The position numbers and the translations under genes were made by a program. The notes under the pieces were generated by a model. The model worked only from the letters and a program-made list of their open reading frames with translations. It was not told the origin of the DNA and made no database searches. A DNA stretch of 64,000 nt, taken from assembly GCF_002878395.1 (NCBI RefSeq), contig NC_061121.1, forward strand, positions 45,643,601 to 45,707,600. The letters are read 5' to 3'. Source of the DNA: Capsicum annuum (taxonomy: Eukaryota; Streptophyta; Magnoliopsida; Solanales; Solanaceae). This document shows positions 37,947 to 49,770 of this stretch, one piece after another (position 1 is the stretch's first letter; each line of letters opens with the position of its first letter).

Positions 37947-38990
37947 ATGCCTCCTCGGCGATCCGAGAGTTCCACTGATTCCCTCTAGTCCTCCTCGAGT
38001 TCCTCAGGCTGACATGTCAAATACCAACTTTCATTAGTCAATTCATATACTTGCACAGTTGGTAGCTTCTCAATCTAAGCATGGTGCATCTTCTACTCCA
38101 TCTTCTAAGGCCACAAGAGTTGGCTAGTTTAAGAGGTTGAGTTCACTTACCTTTATCGGTGTTAAGGTGGAAGAAGATCCCCAAGGTTTTCAAGATGAGA
38201 TGGAAAAGATCTTTAGAGTCATGCATGCCACCAATGTGGAAGGGGTGGATTTTGTATCTTATCAGTTAAAGGACGTGGCATACCAATGGTACGAGAAATG
38301 GGTGGACAAAAGGTGATATTGCTGAGTCATCTTTGTGTGAGGATTTTGCTATTTCTTTTCTGAACCACTTTTTTCCTATAAAGTTGAGGGAACCAAAGGC
38401 GTAGAATTTTGTTAATCTTAAGCTAAGAAAGATATTCATTATGGAGTATACTATGGAGTTTCACCAATTATCTAGGTATGCTCTTGAGTTGATGTCGGAT
38501 GTGAGGGCTTAGATGAGGAAGTTTGCTTCGGGATTATCTCATGAGTTGGTCCTTGAGAGCAAGGCATCTTTATTGACCTTACATATGGATATCTCTAGAT
38601 TGGTTATATATATGCAACAAGTGGAAAAGGAGAAAAAGAAATAGGTTAAAATTAGTGAAAAGCAAGGATAGAGATTTAGGCCTTCTGAGCAAAGTGGTAC
38701 ATATGGTGGTAAGTAGACAAGAAACAAGTGGAGGATCTTTGGTTCTATCTCCTCGGCTAGTGCTCATTACTCTAGGCTATCGGGTGATCATTCGTCTCAG
38801 TTTAATGGTGGGTTCCCAGCACAGGGTGCCCAATCTCAGACTAGTAGGGCTCAGTCTGTTCCATCCTACCCTCTTTATAGGTTCTGTGGTCAGTATCATC
38901 ATGGCCAGTGTGAGAAGGTAAGGAACAAAAGTTTTAGATATGGTCAAATTGGACACATGCAGTGAGAGTGCCCTCGATAATGGCTTCTTA
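37947..38990 (+). pseudogene. gag: gag remnant of the second internal unit
   Basis: ATG at 37947 begins MPPRRSES, parallel to the gag at 20968. The capsid core is recognisable in pieces around 38210-38590 (for example YQLKDVAYQWYEKW). The zinc knuckle near 38930-38980 has lost its first two cysteines (SFRYGQIGHMQ) and carries a stop before the last. It is more decayed than the first unit's gag. Confidence 0.8.
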
Positions 38991-38999
38991 GGCCAACAG

Positions 39000-40310
39000 G
39001 GCCCCTATTGTATCTTCACCCACTCCTGCACCCAAGGGTACCGCTTTTGCTTCAATTTCTGGAACTGGCACTATCCAAAATTTGTATGAACTTGCTACTC
39101 ATCAGGATTTTGAGATGCCACCAGATGTTGTTATGGGTAGTCAAGACTTTTCTCCCATGATATGTATTGTTTGATTGATTCGGGGTCTACTCTTTCTTAT
39201 GTGACCCTATTTGTGGTTGTACATTTTGGTTTTGGTCATGAGTGTTTGTTAGTTCCTTTTTTTATTTCTACCATCGTAGAAGACTTTGTGGTTGTTGAAG
39301 GAGTCTATAGGGGGGGTGTAGTAGCTGTTGGCAGTAAAGATACCCTTGTAGAATTGATAGAATTAGACATAGTCTATTTTGATGTTACTTTGGGGATGGC
39401 TTGTGAAATTGCATGGTGCTCCAATTTCTATAATTTTAGATCGTGGTACTCTATTTTAATCTCATTTTTGGAAGTCATTTAAGAAAAGTTGGGGAACTAA
39501 GGTGTGCCTTACCACTTTCTACCCATAAATGGTTGGACAAGCGGAGAGGAATAGCCAAACATTAGAAGATATGTTGCGTGCTTGCGTGATTGATTATGGT
39601 GGTAGTTGGTATGACCATTTACCTTTGATTGAGTTTTCTTATAATAATAGTTACCACTCTAGCATTGGTATGGTTTCTTTTGAGGTGTTGTATGGTATGA
39701 GATGTTGATCTCCTATAGGGTACTATGAGGTTTGTGAGGGTAAGTTGTTTGGCCCCAATTTGTTCACCAAGCCTTGGAAAAGGTGAAGATGATTTGTTAT
39801 AGGTTGAAATCCACTCAAAGTCACCTAAAGTCCTATACGAGTATGAGGCATAGGGATTTGGAGTTTAATATTGGTGATTGGGTATTCTTGAAGGTGTCTC
39901 CCATGAAGGAAGTAATGCGGCTTGGTAAGAAAGTAAAGTTGAGTCCCGTGTAAGTTGGTCCCTACTTGCTTTTAAAGAGGGTTGGTAATGTTGCCTATGA
40001 ATTGGAGTTGTCCTCTAGCTTCAGCTTCATTTATCTGGTGTTCCATGTGTCCATGATGCAAAAATGTATGGGTGATCCTTAGTTGGTTGTTCCTTTGGAG
40101 GATGTTGGTATTTTGAACTCTTCATCTGATGAGGATGTCCCGGTGAGGATCTTAGATCGTCAATTTTGTCAGTATCAAACAAAAGAGGTGGCTTCAGTGA
40201 AGGTTCTATGGAGGAACCAAAAGTATGGGGAAGCTACTTAGAAGTGCATGAGGACATGAAGTCCAAGTATCCGCAATTGCTTTCCATTACGAAAAATTAT
40301 GATTGAGGTA
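39000..40310 (+). pseudogene. pol: pol remnant of the second internal unit with RT and RNase H deleted
   Basis: The protease is open from 39162 (MYCLIDSGSTLSYVTLFVVV to DVTLGM). At about 39398-39405 the frame jumps straight into the middle of integrase (CEIAWCSNFYNF, then [15 protein letters not shown]). Compared with the first unit, bases equivalent to about 22498-24712 are gone, removing all of RT, RNase H and the N-terminal integrase. The C-terminal tail (GSVSFIYLVFH-like residues and the WRNQKYGEATxK end) survives to about 40290. Confidence 0.85.
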
Positions 40311-40574
40311 TGTGTTAATCTTCTTGACTTAATTTATGTCATTGATGGGCCATGGGTTCAAGTCCCTAAATTGTGAATTTAGCAAGTGTTTTGATAAATA
40401 ATGGGTTAGAGTCCCAAGGTCGAATAAATAAATAATTGAATATGATCATGGCATGCGTGTCATCTTTATTGAGTTTCTTTCTGTTCTAACTTAGTTAAAG
40501 GTTAGTTTGATGTGTAATAATGTGTTAACTCGTGATTATGATTACATTACCTGTAATTCGAGGACAAATGATCC

Positions 40575-40588
40575 AAGTGGGGGAGAAT
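40575..40588 (+). other. Polypurine tract before the third LTR
   Basis: AAGTGGGGGAGAAT abuts TGAAACACCTAGGC and is identical to the tract at 25889-25902. Confidence 0.8.
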
Positions 40589-43040
40589 TGAAACACCTAG
40601 GCTTTGGACCCATAAAAAATTTCCCTTGTTTGAGGTTTCTGGGAAGAGTATGACCCATGGGTACTAGTCGTACTCTATGATAAGACCTAAGACCTCCCCT
40701 CTCATACGTTGTATAGACTAGGTTAATAGCATTCTGACCAAGATATGACTTAGCCTCCCCATGGTCTTACAATAGGGTATGAATCCTAGACTACCTATTC
40801 GTATGGAGTATTGAGTTGGCCTATTTTAAACTATTTTGGGTACGGTTTGGGATACAGTTTAGGATACCATTTGTACCATTGCATACGAGTCAATGTGTGT
40901 GTAGTCATACCTTAAGCAGTGTAGGGGTCCTTGGTAATGTCTAGGGTACGTGTTAGGGTACCACTTGTACCTTAGGGTACAGTTTGATCAATTGAGTTGT
41001 ACCCTCCTATGGGTAAAATTCCAGCTTTTAAGTCAAGGGATCCTTGGACATTTCCTAACCCAAAACCCTTATGTACCCTCACTATATAATGTATTTTAGT
41101 CTCCTAAAACACATTTTTGTTGGATCAAACATTCCAAATACTCTCTCAATCACATTCTTGAAGATTTTGAGGCTAGGGATCATAGGGGTGTTCATCTAGA
41201 GGCAAAGAGAAGTCAAGTTCTTCCTTCGTGCAAAATTATAGAAGATCCCCTTTAAGATCAAATAATTCCATCGAATTGAGTATGATATTGTATAAGGAAT
41301 GTGACACTTCCCTTATTATTATTTCTCAAATATCATGGTATTTAAACATTCTTTATGAATCTTTGAATGTTGATTTTGAAACAATTGATGAGGGTTTCAA
41401 TGTAAAGTGATGGGTAATGTTTACTCTTGTCTAAACTTGTTATTTTATATGTTTTTATGATGGTTTGCACATGTAGGGTGCTTTTTGATAATGGTTTAAC
41501 AAATGGGTCATGATTAACCCTAATAATGATTCTTTTCACTTGGATTTTGTTCATGGTAAAGTTATGCCCTCAAGGTATTTGTAAAAATATCTACGAGAAA
41601 TGACTAGTTACATGCTAATAGTGTTTTGAGCTAAGGCAGCGGCCTAATAAGTAAGAATTCTTGGTATTGATTTTTGTAAAGGTTTTATTGGCCATTTAAT
41701 GAGTTAAATGATGCTCATGGTGGTTTGATTTGTTAAAAGGGGGTTAGATTCCGTAGTATGAAATTGAATAGTGTTTGAACTAAAGCTTGGTGCAAGAATG
41801 CTAATGAATGAATTGATAAAGGTCTTCATGACCATAATTTGGCTTGAATAATATTTAAAACTAATGCTTTGGCTTGATAAAGTGATTGATTTATATATGG
41901 CTCATGAAAACCTTGTGCTCATGTAAAATGTTTAATTATGGCCTTGACGGCTTGAAATGGTTTAATGGGTTACAGTCACCAAGTGTGAATGGTGTGATGT
42001 TAATGTATAGTTAGATGGGAATGGGTCAGAGTCTCCAAGTGTGAATGGTGTGATGTGAATGTATGGATAACGTGTTAGAGTCCCAATGTTGACTGGTAAT
42101 GAAATATCTTGTAGTTAGAGTTCACATGTGAAATAAAGTGATTGGTGGTTAGAGTCCACTTGTGTAAAGAAAGGGCCCGTGGTTAAACTCAACAAATGCA
42201 TTGAAACGGTTTGTGGTTAGAGTCAACTTGTCTAATGAAATGGCTTGTGGTTAGAGTCTACTTGACTAATAGAATGGGCTTGTGATTAGAGTCCACTTGC
42301 TTAGTAAAATAGCTTGAGGTTAGAGTCCTCTTGTTCGATATAACCTATGCAGTGGAAGGTTAGAGACCTCTACTTCATGGTTTGTTTTTGAATGCTTTGA
42401 GATTTATGCTATGGTCTTGTTATCTTTTGACACTGTATATATATATCCATATGTATGTTCATCCCTATATGTATAAATATGGTGGTTTAATTTGATTGAT
42501 TTGGCATTGAATAAATACACTATGTTATCCTTACCCTTGAGTTACATGCTAGCGCTTCAACCGCTAACCATCTCCGGATGCTGTGTCCCCATGCGACACA
42601 GGGGCTGGAGCATCTTCTTCTTTTCCTATGCAGTGAGCAGGTGTTCGGGTAGTTCAAGTATTAACATTGAAGCGGTGAGCTTCCATACATCGGAAGTCAC
42701 ACATTTCATGGTCTTCTTGTCTTATGTTATTGGATTATTTTGAGTTTGGTTTTGGCTACTGTCGGGGGCTTGTCCTGACATTTTCTTGACTTTGGATTTG
42801 TAGAGACTTAATGACTGTGGACTTGGGTAGATTGGATGTTGAATCCTGATATTAATAAATGGGTAGTCTTTCTTGAGCCATGATTGTTGGTTATGTTTCC
42901 GCTATCTTATTATATGTTCGGAGTTCAATTGACACTTTTGGATTTTTGTGATGGTTAGGTTGATCTAATGGGGAAATCTCCAGTCCTTGGTGGGCTTGAT
43001 GAGATGTCCATATGATAAGGCTCAATTTTTTGTCATGTCA
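40589..43040 (+). repeat. Third LTR of the composite array
   Basis: It starts TGAAACACCTAGGCTTTGG and ends TTGTCATGTCA, followed by AGCTT, the probable target duplication. The length is 2452 bp. It contains the same GTGGTTAGAGTCCACTT tandem units (42100-42350) as the other LTRs and is unbroken, so it is the best reference for the family. Confidence 0.9.
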
Positions 43041-43045
43041 AGCTT

Positions 43046-43755
43046 TTCCATCACGAACAGCCATAGAATCAACTACAACATTCAAATATAACATTCATGC
43101 AGTAAAAGAAAGCTAAAGATACTCATATCACCCATATTTAGGCCGAATCCAAAATAGATTTGAAAAACGAGTTCAAAAATGAAAATGGTAAAACCAAAAT
43201 TTTATTTTAAAAACACATTACCTAAGATTTTAGGAGTCTACAGGAGAAAAACCATGCAAAAACAGGTTAAAACGAGGTCCAAATCAAACAAAAGTCTTTT
43301 TTTAAGTATTATCAGTAAAAACTTTAATTTTTCATTTTGAAATCATGATTTAAAGGTGGTTTTGCCAATATAATAAATCAAAAATAATGGTAATAAGATT
43401 TGGAGCTTACGCAAACTCAAATGGTGAAGAAATCCTAAAGAATCGCCTAAATCCAAAGCTCAAAGCTCCAAAAATGGAGAAAAAATATGAAAAAGAGTAT
43501 TTATACTGATTCAACTTCAGCCACTTAAGCGGTCATTACATAAAAGATAGATGACTGCTAAAACGGTATGGCCTATGTGGCTACGCCATCAAAGCGATCC
43601 ACTTTTTAGCTAAAGCAGCACTCACTAAATCAATCAAGTACCCGCTTTAGCACTAGGATCTAGTCAGCTAAGATAGCTAAAATGATGTTTTGCGTCTTAA
43701 GAGGCCACTGCTAAAGCATTTCTTTGGCCGCTAGAGTGGTTGCACCAATATCTTT
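43046..43755. repeat. Older repeat remnant, probable LTR fragment (left of the LARD-like insertion)
   Basis: No gene is visible. The composition, including reiterated GCTAAAGCRG and CGCTTTAGC words near 43530-43740, resembles an old LTR, probably on the minus strand. It ends at the target duplication GCTAA and appears to continue at 57543. Confidence 0.45.
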
Positions 43756-45499
43756 GCTAATGTAATGACTCTTCAGGTCATTTTTCATATTTTGCTTATT
43801 TCTATTGTTTGAGATTCTCATAGATGACCCAATTATTCATGGCTTGCTAGGACAGACGGTTCGATTATCGGGTAGTTCATTTGGTTTTTAGAGATAATTC
43901 CATGTTTAGAAGTCTTTGCTAGTTCCAAATGGTTCCAACAGTTCTGGAATATCAATTTTAAGTAGGGTAGACCTTTGGTTTGGTCCCAATGTACCTGAGC
44001 TCATTTCGACCTATCCATGAAAAAGTTGAAAATTTGAAAGTTTAGGGGTGGGACCCACATTTGGTCAAAACAACCTCAAATTTAAAATCTAAGTTCGCCA
44101 ACACTTTTAAATGTTCAAATTTAGTGTAGTTACATATTTTGTTTACGAAAATTTGATTTTGGATGCATCCCGAGGCATTGGCCAAAACTTGGAAAATATT
44201 CCAAGTTTTCAGCTGTCATCTGGTGCAGCTAAGACCGTAATTCCAGAGGCCTTAGTACGATCTAAAAAATCGTGATGGCATCTAAGCATGGATGTGCAAT
44301 CACATAAACCGAGGCCTAGTTTGGTTCTTTGAATAGCCATTTTGGCCAAGAGTTGTCCATTTGCTTCCTCCATTTGAAAGCTTAAAACCTTAAGATGGTG
44401 TGCTAATCACAAATTGGTCATGGTGGGGCACTTAGGAGCTTAATTATTATCTTGTATCATGATTATCTTAAAATTTAAGGTAAGAATACCTTGAATTTCC
44501 TAGTTTGGACCCAAAAGACCAATTTGTCTTAAGGCTTGATTTTAGCCCATAGTATGCTTAAGTTTCACCCATTTCTTGAGGGTTATTACTTTTTGTTAAT
44601 GTGTAAACATTGGGTTGGTCTTGTAAAACTTATTTTCCATAGGTGGGACCAACTTGGGGTTTTGGTATCAGTTTTGGAACCAAAGCACAATAGTGCAATA
44701 TAGGTATCATTATACTCGTATTAATGAGTAGATTATGGTTTTGATAGTGTGATGGCATTTTGGGGATTGTAAAGTGAAGATGAGCATGCGGTACATGAAG
44801 TGAGATTTTATGGTTTGGATTTGAGATAGGCTCTTGTCCACTCTTCTTCATTGATAATGTTAGATACATATTGCATGTGAATATGAAGGATAGGCTTAAT
44901 TATAAGGAGGATAACTTATCCTTGATTTTTGGTGTTTGGGGATTAGATGAGGGTTTTAGACCCATAAGATGGTATTTTTATAACCTTTTAGGATCCTATA
45001 GCCTTCTCCCCAGTTTAATTAGTTTGTAGCATGGATATGATATAATGCCATGTTTGAGATATGGTTTTAGCATTTTAAGCATAATTAGTATATCTAACCA
45101 TATTGGGTTAGCGTGGTGGTCTTGAAATTGTAATTTGGGTATAGTTGACAAGGTACCCTTGTTTCTAGTAGAAGTTACAATCTTACACTTGAATATGGCT
45201 TACTTGACATCTAGAAGTTGAACTAGATACCTTAGCATAGTTTGATGCATGGTGTGCCTAATTATAGAAACTGAGGAATAGAAGTGGGATCGTCTGGCCC
45301 AATCAGGCCTAGACTTGTGTTAAGCCTTATGGAATTAGTTGTGGATATTAGACATAGATTAGGCTAGTAAACCTTAGAATAAGGTTACTTTGTGACTTGG
45401 AACTTGTATTGATATTCCCGGACTGTGGCTTTTGAGATATGGTTATGATACTTTGTGAGGAAGTGATATTGGGCATTTAGAGATAATATTCCTCCTAGA

Positions 45500-45660
45500 T
45501 ATGTTATATGGCCTATAGAGATGCTATTTCCTCTTAGATTTGACAATTGGTCTATAGAGATGTTATTTGCTCGTAGACTTGATGATTGGCCTATAGAGAT
45601 TCTATTTCCTCATAGACTTGATGATTGGCCTGTAGAGTTGTTATTTCCTTTAGTCATGAT
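45500..45660 (+). repeat. 39-bp tandem repeat in the 5' LTR
   Basis: About four copies of a 39-base unit around GATGATTGGCCTATAGAGAT and TATTTCCTC. Since 39 is a multiple of three, they leave an open frame with 13-residue repeats. The counterpart lies at 54490-54650. Confidence 0.85.
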
Positions 45661-46969
45661 TTTTGGACCTATAGAGATGATGTTACTCTTAGATATAGCA
45701 ATTGTCCTAGAGAAGTGATATTTCTCATAGTCATGATATATGACCAATTGATATAAGATATCCTATAGATGATTATATGTTTATTGATATTATGTCTCAT
45801 AGATGTGAGGTGCCTCTTGTGTAAGAGATGATTACATTCTTACTGATATTATGCCCCCTATATGTGAGATGATTAGAGATATGTTACGACTTATAAATAT
45901 GATTATCGATAAGATCTATAGATATGTATAAGGGCCAAAGGTTGTAATTACGATGTTGTGATTATTTTGAACATACTATTGGACCGAGAACCGTATTGTG
46001 ATATTGGATAGATATCCAAAAAGTGTTTATACTTGTAAAGGATGCGGTTATAGTTTATGAATATGTATTTATGTTTTTATGCATATCTCTCCAGTATAGG
46101 ACTGAAGAAGATGTGGTATGTTGCTTACGACATTATTGCTTGGATACTGGAGATGGCATGCATCGATTTGGTATATTCATGATTATCATATCGGTAATTG
46201 ATGTGATTATAAATACAATGCAATCTTATGAATGTTCTTCCTAAATATAGTTTAGGCTATGTGGTAACTATTTGTTTATTAAGTCTATAGTTCCTATTAC
46301 CTAGAAATCTAGTGTTCTAGTTAATAAATCTTGCTTAGTTGAAATATGATAACTAGCGATGGTTAATACATGGCTTATGGTGAGATATGGTCTAGCATAG
46401 GTGAAGATTAGTTGATATTGACCATTAATTTCATGATGTCGATTAGTCGATAGATGGGGAATTATGCATTAATAAGGCTAGATAATAAGAGATATTAGTA
46501 ATAAGAGGTGACTAGTTAATAACAATGAATATTTGCTAAATGGCAAATATATGAATACTTAATCAAGCATTAGTTGGTAAGTGATGGTTAGTTAATGAAT
46601 GATGCCAGTTAATCAAAGATAGTTAAGTAATAAGTAGAAATGTGTTGTCTAATAGTGATTAACAAGAATAGGATGATTAGTTGATAATAATGAATGGATA
46701 AATGTCGATTTGGCCTAGTGATGAACCTTGACTAGATATTAGATGTTGACTATTGAGTAAGGAGTGGTTAGTTGCTATCCCATGAATATGGATAATGTTT
46801 AGGCTAATAACTGGGATTCTTTTGATGACGAGTGAACTAATGGTTTCTTTATAATAAGCATTGGTTAACTAATAATGAGTAGTTGGGAAATATTGTCTAG
46901 ATAGATATTCTATGGTGATATGATTATGTTTATGAGTATTTTTAGTGTATGTTTTTTGATAATGATTAT

Positions 46970-47275
46970 TGTAATGATATTGATACCCGACAAGCTCAGA
47001 GGAATATGATGATATTGATACCCGGCAAGGCCGGAGGATACTATTACAATGATATTGATACTCGACAAGGTCGGAGAATACTACTATAATGATATTGATA
47101 CTCGATAAGGCCAGAGAATACTACTATGATGATATTGATCCCGGCAAGGCTAGAGGATATGATTGTGATGATGTTGATACCCGACAAGGCCGGAGGATAC
47201 TTTGCGATAATGGTGATACCCGACACGGCCAAAGAATACATTAATGATATGTTGATGCCCCAAAAGGCCGGAGGT
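46970..47275 (+). repeat. About 40-bp tandem repeat in the 5' LTR
   Basis: Seven or so imperfect units contain GATATTGATACCCGACAAGG followed by CCGGAGGATACTA. The counterpart in the 3' LTR lies at 55975-56270. Confidence 0.85.
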
Positions 47276-47808
47276 TGATTACGATGATGATGGTCCTTAT
47301 AAGGACTGTTATGATAAGTTGTAATATTGATTTTGTACTTTGCATTCATTCCTACATATGCATCGCCTATCACCAATATGTATCTGTATTTATCAATCGG
47401 TATGGGATGGTTACATAGATACGGGTGAAGAATATGCCTTATGTTGTTGTACGCTGATTGAATCTTCCAAGTCTGGGGCGGGGGTGGTATGCATAGGCTC
47501 AACTAGGTATTTCGTTTCTGGAGTAGCAGATTATTCATGTGTTATTAATATTGTTATTATCATTATTATGGCTAGCTTATGACAGATTGGTCATTGAACC
47601 GGTATCAGGATTTAAGGTATGACTTCGGCCTCTTCTATCTTATGATTTCATTCCTATGCATGATTATTTCATGTCTAGCCATGTGGATTAAAAACCCTGA
47701 GTATAATAGTATGTAAATCCTAATAGTATTATAATGAGGTCTTAGAATGAGGATAAGATGATATAGGTTATGCTTTGAGATGACCTCATGTTTATATGTT
47801 TATATCTA

Positions 47809-47812
<4 letters not shown>

Positions 47813-47849
<37 letters not shown>
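47813..47849. repeat. TA microsatellite
   Basis: An uninterrupted TA dinucleotide run of about 18 units lies in the 5' LTR. The matching position in the 3' LTR (near 56800) lacks it, so it arose or expanded after insertion, or was lost there. Confidence 0.9.
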
Positions 47850-47852
<3 letters not shown>

Positions 47853-48625
47853 TATGGTACTATCGTCTATCCCTCCCTCAATTGTTCATAATGTATAGTC
47901 ATTTCTTTACCTTGTATATTATGATATATCTTTCTTTTGACCTTTATTCATACATTGGCATGGGATGTACATTATATTATTGACGTCGATTGAATGCAGA
48001 GGGAACAAAATAGTTCACCTTGATACTGCCGTAACCTTATTATGTTAGACTATTAGACATTCATAGGATAGTTATCCCTTATTATTCTCATTGACTTGTT
48101 ACATAATTTTGGACTCTTGGGTGTAGTTTCAATTTTGTTTAAATATTGTATATATCTGGCTTATCTTTGGAGCTCAGTTGGCAGTTGCCTATTGAGTACC
48201 ATTTGTTTAGTACTCATACTATAGTTCTGCAGCCTGCAAATCATAGTACAAGTTATCTCCATTGATGTGTGCATCATGTAGAGTAGCTATGGTTCAGAGA
48301 CTTAGAGTGAGCTCCTTAAGTTTGGAGTATTACTTATCTCTCCATTGTATTAGGCTAATCTCTATATTATGCTCAAAGATAAGATATATCAGTGTAGTTT
48401 TGTTGTTGTTTCACTTTTGTACTCTTGTGATATTAAAAGCTCTTGTACTGATATCTCCAGGTTTTAGAATTCTTCTATGTGTTGATCTTTATTTCATATA
48501 TTCCCCATTTATTCCTTATATTATTGAGTAGTCCGTTACTAGACGTTCTGGACTACGTTTTGGCCTACCTATTGGTGGGTTATGGAAAGCGCCATCATGA
48601 CCCGAGGAATCAGGTCGTGAAAAAT

Positions 48626-48638
48626 TGGTATCAGAGCC
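48626..48638 (+). other. Primer-binding site of the LARD-like element
   Basis: TGGTATCAGAGCC, an exact match, lies three bases after the 5' LTR. Confidence 0.9.
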
Positions 48639-48899
48639 TAGGTTTCACCTGTGTGTCAGTACAAGAGCTAAGTATTGGTAGAGTCCTATGGATAGGTGCG
48701 GAGATGTCCGTAACCTATCTTCGAGAGGCTAGAGTGACATTTTTGGAAATTCACTTCTTGACTTCTTATTATGTGTCCACTTTTCCTATGAACCTCAAAC
48801 ATATTCTTTGAATCTATTCTATCCCTGAAAGATGATGCAACATTATCGACAGATATGGATGAAAATTCAATACGTATTTCCAGAGTTTTAGAATAGCAT

Positions 48900-49770
48900 C
48901 AGACTAGAGAGTCAGAGATGGATATCAAAGATCTTCAGCGGAAGCCAAAAAGAATTTGGCTAGCTTTGGATCCAATTGAGTTTATGAATACTTCAGCCTT
49001 TGAGATTCAACAATGGGAATACGAGTCGTGTTATAGATCCCTTTCAGCCCTGGATAACATTTAATTTATCGAGTAGTTCTCAGACCAGAGTTAGGTCTAT
49101 TAGTGTTTATCAGGGTTCTTTACCAGTTTTGAGTACGAGATTGGAGTATGAGAGTGGTCCAGGTATTTTCCTATGCTACACCCATCTAAGCCAGACTTTA
49201 GTACATGGATGTGTTAGAGGGTTAGTACTGTCACCTTATTTAGCATTGAAGCACTTGATAGCAGCCGAATCTTCTTTCTCTAAGGTTGTTGATTATGAGA
49301 GGACTATCAAGAGCATGTATAGAGACTTATAGAAATAGGAAAAAGAGTCATCCCATCAGTTTAGTATTATTGGTATTTTAGCTGAGAGTGAGGATTCTTC
49401 CAATAAAGCTCAGCCTTATCTGCAGACCATCAGCTCTACGCAGATAGTATTCCATACCATGAGTAGTTCTCAGATTAGTCATACCGATCACAGTAGGCAG
49501 ATCCCCTGTTAGATTTGGGGAGTATGGTATGGTTCTTCGGGCCATGATGACCATTCTGGATTATGAGGAGCAATATCTCAAAGTATTCTAGGATCTTAGT
49601 TTGGTTGTGTCATGATAAGACACTGGTTCTGAGAATACACTAGGTATAAGATAGATGATCAACTAGAATTAGCATGTATTCCCCGCCAGTCGAGAGTTCC
49701 TAAGATATGCTATGATTTTGGAAGTATGGACATAATTTTGCTGACTTTTGTCAGCGTCAATTGGCCAGCC
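48900..49770 (+). pseudogene. gag: gag remnant of the LARD-like element
   Basis: An open stretch of about 110 codons (49000-49332) ends ESSFSKVVDYERTIKSMYR, resembling the end of a gypsy capsid domain. At 49708-49751 a zinc knuckle can be read across a frame slip: CYDFG, then KYGHNFADFC, with the second cysteine replaced by phenylalanine. The evidence is weaker than for the other gag genes in the window. Confidence 0.5.

Larger units (their letters stand above)
18383..43040 (+). mobile_element. Composite gypsy array: LTR-internal-LTR-internal-LTR with a nested element
   Basis: Three homologous LTRs (18383-20760; 25903-27441 plus 36947-37737; 40589-43040) alternate with two internal regions in the same orientation, each with its own primer site and a polypurine tract AAGTGGGGGAGAAT before the next LTR. 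The middle LTR serves as 3' LTR of the first unit and 5' LTR of the second. It is itself split by a 9.5-kb element. Flanking pentamers AGCCT (18378-18382) and AGCTT (43041-43045) differ at one base, consistent with one insertion event of a pre-formed or later-rearranged tandem. The pol and chromodomain-like tail are Tekay/Del-like. All frames are broken. Confidence 0.85.
43761..48622 (+). repeat. 5' LTR of the LARD-like element
   Basis: It starts TGTAATGACTCTTCAGGTCA and ends GGTCGTGAAA, where CA is expected at the tip. It contains two tandem-repeat arrays (45500-45660 and 46970-47270), a TA microsatellite and the GGAGCTCAGTTGGCAG...CTGCAGCCTGCAAATC block near 48170-48245 shared with the solo LTR at 6122-9292. 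Open frames inside, such as 45521-45718, are products of the tandem repeats and not genes. Confidence 0.9.

Noticed and set aside
45521..45718. Open frame with 13-residue repeats on the plus strand
   Set aside because: It is a by-product of the 39-bp tandem repeat inside an LTR; the same happens at 54491-54739.
47044..47502. 152-codon minus-strand open frame
   Set aside because: It runs through the about 40-bp tandem repeat of the LTR, has repeat-like composition, and is not preserved as an open frame in the 3' LTR.
47813..47849. TA run considered as a promoter TATA element or origin
   Set aside because: A simple microsatellite explains it, and it is absent from the other LTR.
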